A DNA stretch of 58,797 nucleotides from a virus, in the IMG/VR virus record IMGVR_UViG_3300048837_000207, positions 1 to 58,797 of that record; one strand, 5' to 3'. Positions 1-6,564 of this stretch are shown piece by piece (position 1 is the stretch's first letter; each line of letters opens with the position of its first letter). The translations under genes and the position numbers were made by a program. The notes under the pieces are model-generated. The model had not been told where the DNA came from and ran no database searches. It saw only the letters and a program-made list of their open reading frames with translations.

Positions 1-477
1 GGCAAGTCGTGGGTACCCCACATCCTGCCGCTGCTCAACAGGTTCCCGCCGGGACCCATCACGGTGCTGGACTACGGCTGCGGGCGCGGCACGTTCAAGC
101 CTGCGATCGAGCCGCTGCACCCGGACGTGATCGTGAGCGAGTACGACCCCGGCGTCGTCGGCAAGGACGAGCTGCCGATGATCCCGGTGGACTACGTCGT
201 CTGTACCGACGTTCTGGAACACGTCGAGGAAAAGTACGTCGTGGACACGCTGCGCACGATCAACTGGCTGGCGATCAGTGGGGTGTTCTTCAACATCGAC
301 GTGGCGCTCTCGAAGAGCTTCCTCCCCGATGGGAGGAACACCCACATCACGATCAAGCCGACGAAGTGGTGGCGGGAAATGCTCGCCATGCACATCCCCG
401 ACATGGACTGGACGATCCACGAGGAGTCTCGCGGGCGCATCGTGATCAGCGGGTGGAGGAAGAAGCATGTCGAATAA
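1..477 (+). CDS. Class I SAM-dependent methyltransferase, 5' end cut by window
   Basis: The frame is open from base 1, so the start lies outside the window; 158 residues are visible. A glycine-rich SAM-binding motif (VLDYGCGRG, about residues 22-30) and a following acidic/TDVLEHV motif are typical of class I (Rossmann) methyltransferases of the Methyltransf_11/23 kind. A GTG at 64 could start translation, but it would leave only one residue before motif I, which is too short, so I treat the gene as truncated. It overlaps the next gene by 11 bp and heads a run of glycan-type genes, so a sugar or small-molecule substrate is more likely than DNA. The substrate is unknown. Confidence 0.75.
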   Translation, partial: GKSWVPHILPLLNRFPPGPITVLDYGCGRGTFKPAIEPLHPDVIVSEYDPGVVGKDELPMIPVDYVVCTDVLEHVEEKYVVDTLRTINWLAISGVFFNIDVALSKSFLPDGRNTHITIKPTKWWREMLAMHIPDMDWTIHEESRGRIVISGWRKKHVE

Positions 478-1099
478 GTTCGTCATCGGCGGCGGCTGGT
501 CCGTCAGCCAGTTCGTCGATCAGCTCGACGACCTGAAGTCGCTGGGGCACGTCATCGGCGTCAACGACGCATCGGTGCATCTCGACGTTCACGAGGCCAT
601 CACGATGGACCGGCTGTGGTTCGAGCATCGCTGGCCGGTGCTGCGCAAGCAGCACGTGCAGAAGGTCTGGGTGCGCGAGAAGTGCGACTGCAACGTCCCG
701 CGCAAGGACGAGCGCGACAACTGGCTCACGTTCAAGCACTTCAACAAGCCGGACCCGAGCATCACCGCTGGCGAACTGCACGGTGGGAACTCGGGCACCT
801 GCGCGATCAATCTCGCGTTCCAGCAGATGTCCGACGGTGACAACCTGTTCTTGTTTGGCTTCGACATGTGCAAGGGACCCAGCGACGAACCGTACTGGTA
901 CCCGCCGTACCCGTGGGCAAACCCCGGAGGCGCCACGAAGCCGGGGCACTTCAAGCAGTGGACCAACGATCTCGTCGGGTTCGCTCGCCACGCGAAGGTG
1001 AAACAGTTCAACGTGTACAACGTCTCGATACGCAGTCGCATCGAGCTGTGGCCGAAGCTCAGGTTTGACCAGATGCTGGAGATGATTCATGGTTTCTAA
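467..1099 (+). CDS. DUF115/sialyltransferase-like Rossmann protein
   Basis: This 210-residue protein opens with a glycine-rich strand-turn (KFVIGGGWSV, residues 4-13). It later has a GGNSGTCAINLA helix and the hydrophobic FLFGFDM strand, followed by an aromatic/proline-rich stretch. That pattern is shared by DUF115 (MptE-like) and CMP-sialyltransferase-like proteins used in surface or flagellin glycosylation; I infer the assignment from memory of the pattern. It lies between a methyltransferase and two glycosyltransferases with overlapping ends, so the four genes are probably translated together. It could transfer or activate a sugar for virion or host-surface decoration; no substrate can be read. 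Confidence 0.5.
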   Translation: MSNKFVIGGGWSVSQFVDQLDDLKSLGHVIGVNDASVHLDVHEAITMDRLWFEHRWPVLRKQHVQKVWVREKCDCNVPRKDERDNWLTFKHFNKPDPSITAGELHGGNSGTCAINLAFQQMSDGDNLFLFGFDMCKGPSDEPYWYPPYPWANPGGATKPGHFKQWTNDLVGFARHAKVKQFNVYNVSIRSRIELWPKLRFDQMLEMIHGF

Positions 1100-1838
1100 G
1101 GTCCCTCCGCCGCCATTGACCGTGCGGATGATCTATCCGTACTACGAGAATCCGAAGATGCTGGAGCGGCAGGTCGAGAACTGGAACCGCTACAGCGGCG
1201 AGCTGCGCGGCGCACTGCGGGTCATCCTGATTGACGATGGCAGCACGAAGTATCCAGCCTACGACATCTTCAAGGACTGCAAGATCCCGAAGAAGCTCTA
1301 CCGCGTGACGGAGGACATCCCGTGGAACCAGCATGGTGCGCGTAACCTCGGAGCTAAGGTGGCCTGCAGGCCGGACGAGAACTTCTGGCTGTACATGTCC
1401 GACATGGACATCCTGCTCACCCCAGAGATGGCAAACGTCCTCTTTCGCAAGGAGCTGGATCCGGAGCACTACTACACGATGGAGCGCACGTTCCTCCCCG
1501 ACTGCCAGCGCCGCAAGTATCATTGCAACACCTTCATGGTGAAGCACTCGATCTACTGGGCGGTGAACGGCTATGACGAAGATTACTGCGGGACCTATGG
1601 CGGTGACGGGCCGTTTCTCCGGCAGATCAATACGCTCGCTCCACGGGTCCATCTCGATGATGTTCTCCTTTACGGCGTGGAGCGGGACGTTGTTCCAGAC
1701 GCGAATACGGATCTCCCGCGCAAGGAAGGCCATTTCGGAGACGAGTACCGACGACGCTTTAACCGAAAGCGTGCGACGGGCGATGAGAGGTCCAAGAACC
1801 CGATCCGCTTCAAGTGGGAGAAGGTAGAGCTGCCATGA
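1089..1838 (+). CDS. Family 2 (GT-A) glycosyltransferase
   Basis: A 249-residue protein with the hallmarks of a GT-A fold. The N-terminal strand RMIYPYYENPKML is followed by VILIDDGST (nucleotide-binding acidic pair), and the metal-binding DxD-type motif lies in YMSDMDILLTPEM. The later GYDEDYCGTYGGDG segment resembles the catalytic acidic loop of galactosyl/GalNAc-transferase C-terminal domains. No membrane segment is visible, so it should be cytosolic. Its start overlaps the stop of the gene before it by 11 bp, and its stop overlaps the next start as ATGA. The sugar donor and acceptor are unknown. Confidence 0.8.
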   Translation: MVSKVPPPPLTVRMIYPYYENPKMLERQVENWNRYSGELRGALRVILIDDGSTKYPAYDIFKDCKIPKKLYRVTEDIPWNQHGARNLGAKVACRPDENFWLYMSDMDILLTPEMANVLFRKELDPEHYYTMERTFLPDCQRRKYHCNTFMVKHSIYWAVNGYDEDYCGTYGGDGPFLRQINTLAPRVHLDDVLLYGVERDVVPDANTDLPRKEGHFGDEYRRRFNRKRATGDERSKNPIRFKWEKVELP

Positions 1839-2557
1839 GTGACCTGAAGGTCGTCTGCTGGAAGTGGGCGCCGCCCGTCGGCTACCGTTCCGCGTTCACG
1901 CACGTGCAGGTGAACACCCTGCTCAGCATGGTCGGGCGGCAGTACAAGAAGCCGTTCGAGCTGATCTGCATCACGGACAACCCGAGGCACATCAGCTCCG
2001 AAGTCCGGATCATCCCCTTGGCGGAAGTCGAGGAGTTCGCGCACATCCCGTCGCCGCATGGCGGCCTGAACCCGGCGTGCTACCGACGGCTGTGGATGTA
2101 CGGCGACCACGCTCGGCAGATGATCGGGGAACGGTTCGTGTCGATCGACCTCGACGTGGTGCTGACCGGCGACGTGACCCCGGTGTGGGATCGTCCCGAG
2201 GACTTCATGATCTGGGGCGAGACGCTGCGCCGCACGCCGTACAACGGTTCGATGCAGCTCATGACCGCTGGCGCCCGACGGCAGGTGTACGATGACTTCG
2301 ATCCGGACAACAGCCCCCGCGATGCGCGGAAGGCCGGGTTCGACGGGTCAGATCAGGCGTGGATCAGTTACAAGCTCGGACCCCATGAGGAGCGGTGGAC
2401 GAAGGAGGACGGAGTATTCTCCTTCCGCCTCCACGTCAAACCGGAGGGGGGCCGCATGCCGAAGGGTGCGAGAGTCGTGTTCTTCGAAGGGCAGGTAGAC
2501 CCTTGGTCTCCATTCGCTCAGAAGCTTTGCCCTTGGATCAAGGAGCATTGGCGATGA
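1835..2557 (+). CDS. Second GT-A-like glycosyltransferase
   Basis: A 240-residue protein. I chose the ATG at 1835 because it forms an ATGA overlap with the previous stop, although the frame is open a few codons further upstream. The motif VSIDLDVVLTGDVTPVW carries a DxD pair after a hydrophobic strand, as in GT8-like enzymes that hold a metal and a nucleotide sugar. The segments FELICITDNP and GFDGSDQAWISY are typical of the same fold. It follows a GT2 enzyme directly, so the two may add successive sugars. Acceptor unknown. Confidence 0.65.
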   Translation: MSDLKVVCWKWAPPVGYRSAFTHVQVNTLLSMVGRQYKKPFELICITDNPRHISSEVRIIPLAEVEEFAHIPSPHGGLNPACYRRLWMYGDHARQMIGERFVSIDLDVVLTGDVTPVWDRPEDFMIWGETLRRTPYNGSMQLMTAGARRQVYDDFDPDNSPRDARKAGFDGSDQAWISYKLGPHEERWTKEDGVFSFRLHVKPEGGRMPKGARVVFFEGQVDPWSPFAQKLCPWIKEHWR

Positions 2558-2748
2558 GCGGTAGCCCCGCCGACCCGCTGGCGTTACTGGAGTGTGGTGA
2601 CTGCACCAGCATGGAGTTTCACCTGACCGTCAATGGTGGGGTGTACTGCGCCAAGTGCGACGGCAAGATCAACGCTCGCCTGATCTACAAGTTCCCGACT
2701 AAGTCCAGCTCGCCGCCGACGGACGCGGCCCCCTCGGGCGCGGCGTAG
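2554..2748 (+). CDS. Small zinc-ribbon protein
   Basis: A 64-residue protein whose ATG overlaps the previous stop as ATGA. Two cysteine pairs (ECGDC near residue 14 and CAKC near residue 33) form a likely four-cysteine zinc ribbon. The C-terminus is proline/serine-rich. It ends the rightward glycan cassette, and its last 50 bases overlap the 3' end of the convergent terminase gene. Function unknown. Confidence 0.6.
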   Translation: MSGSPADPLALLECGDCTSMEFHLTVNGGVYCAKCDGKINARLIYKFPTKSSSPPTDAAPSGAA

Positions 2749-4096
2749 TGTCAGCGATCAACTGGGCGACGTAGTCCCCGAGCGCACCGAGCGCTGCGTA
2801 CTGCAGCGCGTCGGCCAGATCCGACCACGGGTGGGTCTTTTCCGGCTTGTCGTCCAGCTCCTTGGTCTGCTTCGACCGCTTGTAGCGGTAGTACGACTTC
2901 AGCGCCTGCACGAGCAGCGGGCAGTCGGTCCCGCTGATGAGCAGGCCGTTCATGCGCAGCATGACCTGCTCGGCGGCGCGGAGGCGCGGCTCCAGATCGT
3001 TCGTTGGCGCCGGGTAGGCCCGGAAGCCCAGCCGCTTCAGGCACTCGAACGGCGACTCCTCCCCGACCTGCGACTTCTGCCGCCCCGCCGGGTCCGCGAC
3101 CATGAAGATGCGAGATCCCGCATAGTGCGTGGAGATGAGCGGGCGCAGGACCGTCACGGCGAACTGCTCGATGCCCATCCCGTTTGAGATAGCTTCGCGG
3201 AACACCACCAGTCGCCCGGAGGCGTCCACCTGACAGAACAGGGCGGCGGGCGTGCGCCCGAAGTCCTGCCCGATCATGATCGGCATCAGCGTGTTGGCAC
3301 GCAGCGGTTCGTAGGTGACGTGAACGTCCGGCTTGAAGCTGGTGCGGAACACGGCCTGACCGGCGAGGCTCTTGCCGTACTTGGCGTGGACGTGGACATC
3401 GACCCAGTCCTCGGTGTTCGACTCGATCAGGGACTCGTAGTAGCCGTCCGGGAGGTTCTCACGGTTCTCGGCGGTCGGCTCCATGCCACCCGGCTGCTTG
3501 AACACTGCCCAGTTCGTTGGCAGGTCCACTTCCATCTTGATGTGCCACTCCGAGTCCTCGTCGGGCGGGTTCGACTCGCCGATGATGCCGAACCATGCGT
3601 TCTTGGCGACACCGAGCGGCCTGAAACGACCCACGCGACCCAGCAAGGCTTCCACAACTGAGATGGGAATCTCGCGGTACTCCGACACCCACCCGCCCGT
3701 GATGTTGAGCGAGAGCAGGCGCTGCTGGTCCTCTGGCTTGTCGAGAGGGATGAGCATCCACTCGGAGTGGATTTTCCCCTGCGTGGGGTGAACGAAGTCG
3801 AACACCAGCGTCGAGTCCGTGACCTTGTACTGGAACACGGGCTGGAGCCACTTACGGATGTCCTCCAGAATCGTCTGGCGGAGCTGCTGGGCAGTGTTGC
3901 GGACGATGACGAACCGCGTCCTACGGACCCCTCCGGCGTCCACATGCTCTTCCAGCATGCGCTTCGCCAGCTCCATGATGCACCCGGTGGTCTTGCCCGA
4001 GCCGTACGGCCCCAGAAGCAGACGGACCTTGGCTTTGTCGTTCAGCATGAACCGCGACACCGTTGGCGGGGCGCGGTAGGTCAGGGCGCTACTCAT
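2699..4096 (-). CDS. terL: Terminase large subunit
   Basis: ATPase/nuclease motor that packages DNA into the prohead. The 465-residue protein has a Walker A motif GPYGSGKTT (about residues 32-40) and an ATPase core strand near ITGGWVSEYRE. The RNase H-like nuclease acids follow in order: IGQDFGRTPA, FMVADPAGR and HPWSDLADALQYA. This order and length fit the terminase large subunit family. The start overlaps the small-subunit stop by 8 bp. The gene lies on the strand opposite the other virion genes and ends inside the convergent zinc-ribbon gene. The packaging type (cos, pac or direct repeat) cannot be told from the sequence. Confidence 0.93.
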   Translation of the reverse strand: MSSALTYRAPPTVSRFMLNDKAKVRLLLGPYGSGKTTGCIMELAKRMLEEHVDAGGVRRTRFVIVRNTAQQLRQTILEDIRKWLQPVFQYKVTDSTLVFDFVHPTQGKIHSEWMLIPLDKPEDQQRLLSLNITGGWVSEYREIPISVVEALLGRVGRFRPLGVAKNAWFGIIGESNPPDEDSEWHIKMEVDLPTNWAVFKQPGGMEPTAENRENLPDGYYESLIESNTEDWVDVHVHAKYGKSLAGQAVFRTSFKPDVHVTYEPLRANTLMPIMIGQDFGRTPAALFCQVDASGRLVVFREAISNGMGIEQFAVTVLRPLISTHYAGSRIFMVADPAGRQKSQVGEESPFECLKRLGFRAYPAPTNDLEPRLRAAEQVMLRMNGLLISGTDCPLLVQALKSYYRYKRSKQTKELDDKPEKTHPWSDLADALQYAALGALGDYVAQLIADTTPRPRGPRPSAASWT

Positions 4097-4595
4097 CCGT
4101 GGAATGCTCCAGTGCAGGCTTGGCGTCAGACTCGATCTTCACTTCCCGATCGCCGATGACGATGTTCAGCGAGAAGGTGCCCCGGCCATCGCCTTCTTTG
4201 TCCTTCGCCTGTGAAGGACCCTTTCCAGCAAGCTGTGCGGAAACCTCGATCGCCTTGATGCGGGCCATCGACTGGGCGTCCTTGTCGTTAGCGATCTCGT
4301 CGAGGACCTTGAGGTTGTCCTCCAGCATCACGTCCGCTTTTAACTTAATGCGGTTCGCGGCGTTCATATCGCCAGCGAGGCGCTCGATCGCCTCTTTCAG
4401 CATCTGGCGAAAGATGGGGGCCTTTCGAAGGATCGACCACTGAGCCTCGGAGATCCCGTAACGCTCGCGGACGCCCTCTGCGTCTGACAATCCTGCAGCC
4501 AGCTCGGTGACGATACTGGCTTTCAGAGAGTCGATGGGGAGTGCCGTGTCAGTCCCCGGAAAAACGATGTTGGTATTCGGCGGTGGCCGAGCCAT
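4089..4595 (-). CDS. terS: Terminase small subunit
   Basis: A 168-residue, mostly helical protein directly upstream of the large subunit. The segment LSDAEGVRERYGISEAQWSILRKAPIFRQML (about residues 38-70) reads as a helix-turn-helix DNA-binding region. A helical oligomerisation region and a charged tail follow. This is how small terminase subunits recognise the packaging site and load the motor. A strong GAGGAG ribosome-binding site precedes the ATG. The call rests on position, size and the helix-turn-helix rather than on a diagnostic motif. Confidence 0.75.
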   Translation of the reverse strand: MARPPPNTNIVFPGTDTALPIDSLKASIVTELAAGLSDAEGVRERYGISEAQWSILRKAPIFRQMLKEAIERLAGDMNAANRIKLKADVMLEDNLKVLDEIANDKDAQSMARIKAIEVSAQLAGKGPSQAKDKEGDGRGTFSLNIVIGDREVKIESDAKPALEHSTDE

Positions 4596-4683
4596 AGTTC
4601 ACTCCTCACATATTTCCCTTATACTACAGCAATCTAGCCCACGATTTGCAAGGGGACTCGATGGCTGAGATGGAGTACGTGTC
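4596..4683. promoter_or_regulatory. Divergent gap between terminase and late operon
   Basis: This 88-bp gap separates the leftward terminase genes from the rightward late operon. On the plus strand TATACT at 4620-4625 could be a -10 box, with a weak TTCACT 16 bp upstream. On the minus strand TTGCAA followed by TAGTAT about 19 bp later is an equally weak pair. AAGGGG at 4650-4655 is a ribosome-binding site for the short reading frame at 4661. Confidence 0.35.
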
Positions 4684-4687
4684 ATAA
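4661..4687 (+). CDS. Possible 8-residue leader peptide
   Basis: ATG at 4661 sits 5 bases after AAGGGG and opens a frame reading MAEMEYVS before TAA at 4685-4687. The TAA overlaps the proposed ATA start of the next gene (ATAA), copying the ATGA and GTGA start-stop overlaps used throughout this genome. It may couple translation into the Ntn hydrolase. An alternative is that this ATG is the real start and a -1 shift joins the frames, but no slippery heptamer is visible. Confidence 0.35.
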   Translation: MAEMEYVS

Positions 4688-5181
4688 CTACTATAGCCTA
4701 CCGAGACGGAGTTCTTGCTGCGGACTCGCGAGTCACGCATGGCGAGGACGGCTCCGCGAGGATCCACACTTGCAAGAAGCTCTTCCGTAAGACGATCACG
4801 CAGGGAAAGAAAACCTTCGATGTCGTCATCGCTACCGCTGGCGAATCATCCCCCGGCATGGTGTTCGTCGATTGGTACGGCACGGGCAAACCGATCCCCG
4901 ACATCTTCCTCCATCTCGGTGGAGACTTCACCTGCCTCGTGCTGACGCCACAGGGGCTGTTCGAATACGACGTGTACTGCCGCGCGGAGGAAGTCCTCGA
5001 TGACTTCTACGCAGTTGGCAGTGGCGCGAAGGTTGCACTCGGCGCGATGGCTTGTGGGAAGTCAGCGATCGAGGCCGTGCGGATCGCCGCACGCTTTGAT
5101 CCCTACACAGGGGGTCGCATCAACTCAGAAACGCTCGTCAGAGCGGAGGTAACTCGTGACCGCAAAAAAGTCGTCCGGTAA
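4684..5181 (+). CDS. HslV/proteasome-like Ntn hydrolase, likely ATA start
   Basis: The frame reads ATA then TTIAYRDGVLAADSRVT, the exact N-terminal pattern of HslV/proteasome-beta proteases, in which the Thr after the initiator becomes the nucleophile. The later GSGAKVALGAMACGKSAIEAVRIAARFDPYTGG is the family's helix region. From 4684 the protein is 165 residues, close to HslV. No ATG, GTG or TTG gives this N-terminus: the first ATG in frame (4858) removes the catalytic region. GGAG at 4672-4675 lies 8 bases before ATA. No HslU partner is visible. As the first late gene it could be a head-maturation or host-directed protease; that is inference. Confidence 0.7.
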   Translation: MTTIAYRDGVLAADSRVTHGEDGSARIHTCKKLFRKTITQGKKTFDVVIATAGESSPGMVFVDWYGTGKPIPDIFLHLGGDFTCLVLTPQGLFEYDVYCRAEEVLDDFYAVGSGAKVALGAMACGKSAIEAVRIAARFDPYTGGRINSETLVRAEVTRDRKKVVR

Positions 5182-5446
5182 GGACGTGGATTCATTCCGC
5201 AAGCTTCACGACAAGAACTTCAAGGTCCCCCGCCAGATCAAGGCCGCGCTCGATGAGCTTGGCGATGCGTGGGAGTACGAAGGCGAATTCATGAAGCGGG
5301 CGGGCGTGTCGCAGACTGATTTTGCCCTGTTCCGCGACCAGTTTGCCGACCACTGGCTCGAAGCCCGCACACAGAGCCGGAACTCCAAGCGCGTGTGGTG
5401 CGGCACCGTGAAGTTCGCCAACAAGCTCCGGGAGTATGCGTCATGA
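5156..5446 (+). CDS. Small hypothetical late protein
   Basis: A 96-residue basic protein starting at GTG 5156, which overlaps the end of the Ntn hydrolase by 26 bp. The middle (FMKRAGVSQTDFALFRDQF, about residues 45-63) reads like a short helix-turn-helix, so DNA binding is possible. Its TGA overlaps the next ATG (ATGA), so it is translated together with the phosphoesterase gene. I do not recognise the family. Confidence 0.6.
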   Translation: MTAKKSSGKDVDSFRKLHDKNFKVPRQIKAALDELGDAWEYEGEFMKRAGVSQTDFALFRDQFADHWLEARTQSRNSKRVWCGTVKFANKLREYAS

Positions 5447-6513
5447 CCACTCGCAAGGGGATCGACGAGTTCCGGCAGGCGCACGACGACAGCGTCAAGC
5501 TCGCCGCCGCGAACGAGAAGCTCCGGATGCTGGAGGCGCAGCTCCTCACCGACGACTTCGTTCGCAACCAGATCCTCAAGGTCGTCAACTCCCCGTTCAT
5601 CATTCCGGAGTGGACCGTCAAGCCAGCGAAGAAGGTCTCGGACCTCGCTGGCGTACCGACGCTCTTCCTCTCCGACTGGCACTGGGGTGAAGTGGTCCGC
5701 CCGACCGAGATCGGCGGCGTGAACGCCTACGACATGACCATCGCCAAGCGCCGCGCCGAGACTGTCCTGAACGTGGCCACCGAGCTGCTCACGAAGCATC
5801 TCACGTCGGCGCACTACCCCGGCATCTGCCTGATCCTCGGCGGCGACATGCTCTCCGGGGACATCCACGACGAGCTGAAGGAGACCAACGAGGAACCGAC
5901 GACCGTCGTGTGGCTCGACCTTCTGGGCGTCCTGACCCAGATCATCTGCAGCCTGCAGGTGACTTTCGGGAAGGTGTTCGTCATCGGGGTCACGGGCAAC
6001 CACGGGCGGATGACCCACAAGCCCCGCGCCAAGCGGCGGAACCACTCCAACTGGGACTGGCTGCTGTATCAGGTTCTCCGCAGGAATCTGGAAGGCGACC
6101 GGGTGAACTTCCTGATCCCGGACGGCCCGGACGCCCTGTTCCGCCTGTACCACCATCGGTACATGCTGACCCACGGCGACCAGTTCCGGGGCGGCGACGG
6201 CATCATCGGTCCGCTCGGCCCGATCACCCGTGGCGACGTGAAGAAGCGGTCCCGGCAGGCGCAGGTCAACGCTGGGTACGACACCCTGCTCATGGGGCAC
6301 TGGCACCAGCTCATCCAGCTCGATTCCCTGATCGTGAACGGAAGCTTGAAGGGGTACGATGAGTACGCCGCGACGAACAACTTCAAGTTCGAGTCGCCCC
6401 GACAGGCGCTGTGGATCACCCACCCCGACCACGGGATTACCTTCTCGATGCCGGTCTACGCCGAGCGCCGCGACCGCGACGAGCGGGTGGAGTGGGCCTC
6501 AGTCCCGGCTTGA
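5443..6513 (+). CDS. Calcineurin-like metallophosphoesterase
   Basis: A 356-residue protein with every metal-site motif of calcineurin-like phosphoesterases in order: SDWHWGE (DxH, residues 78-80), LGGDML (GD), TGNHGR (GNH), THGDQF and MGHWHQ (GHxH). The family hydrolyses phosphomonoesters, phosphodiesters or nucleic-acid ends using two metal ions. The first 60 residues are helical and probably oligomeric. The ATG at 5443 overlaps the preceding stop. Its place just ahead of the portal gene is curious for an enzyme; a role in DNA-end processing or degradation of host signals is possible but not shown. Confidence 0.85.
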   Translation: MTTRKGIDEFRQAHDDSVKLAAANEKLRMLEAQLLTDDFVRNQILKVVNSPFIIPEWTVKPAKKVSDLAGVPTLFLSDWHWGEVVRPTEIGGVNAYDMTIAKRRAETVLNVATELLTKHLTSAHYPGICLILGGDMLSGDIHDELKETNEEPTTVVWLDLLGVLTQIICSLQVTFGKVFVIGVTGNHGRMTHKPRAKRRNHSNWDWLLYQVLRRNLEGDRVNFLIPDGPDALFRLYHHRYMLTHGDQFRGGDGIIGPLGPITRGDVKKRSRQAQVNAGYDTLLMGHWHQLIQLDSLIVNGSLKGYDEYAATNNFKFESPRQALWITHPDHGITFSMPVYAERRDRDERVEWASVPA

Positions 6514-6564
6514 CACACGGCTGGCATACCACGAGACTACTCTGAACGCAATTGAGGAGCCGCG

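Noticed and set aside
4661-5181. Programmed -1 frameshift joining the 8-codon leader to the Ntn hydrolase
   Set aside because: No slippery heptamer or following structure is visible, and a fused N-terminus would bury the catalytic Thr unless it were processed.
6510-6543. TTGACA at 6510 followed by GAGACT or TACTCT, a possible promoter for the portal gene
   Set aside because: The spacing or the -10 match is poor and the TTGACA contains the preceding stop codon. Not good enough to annotate.
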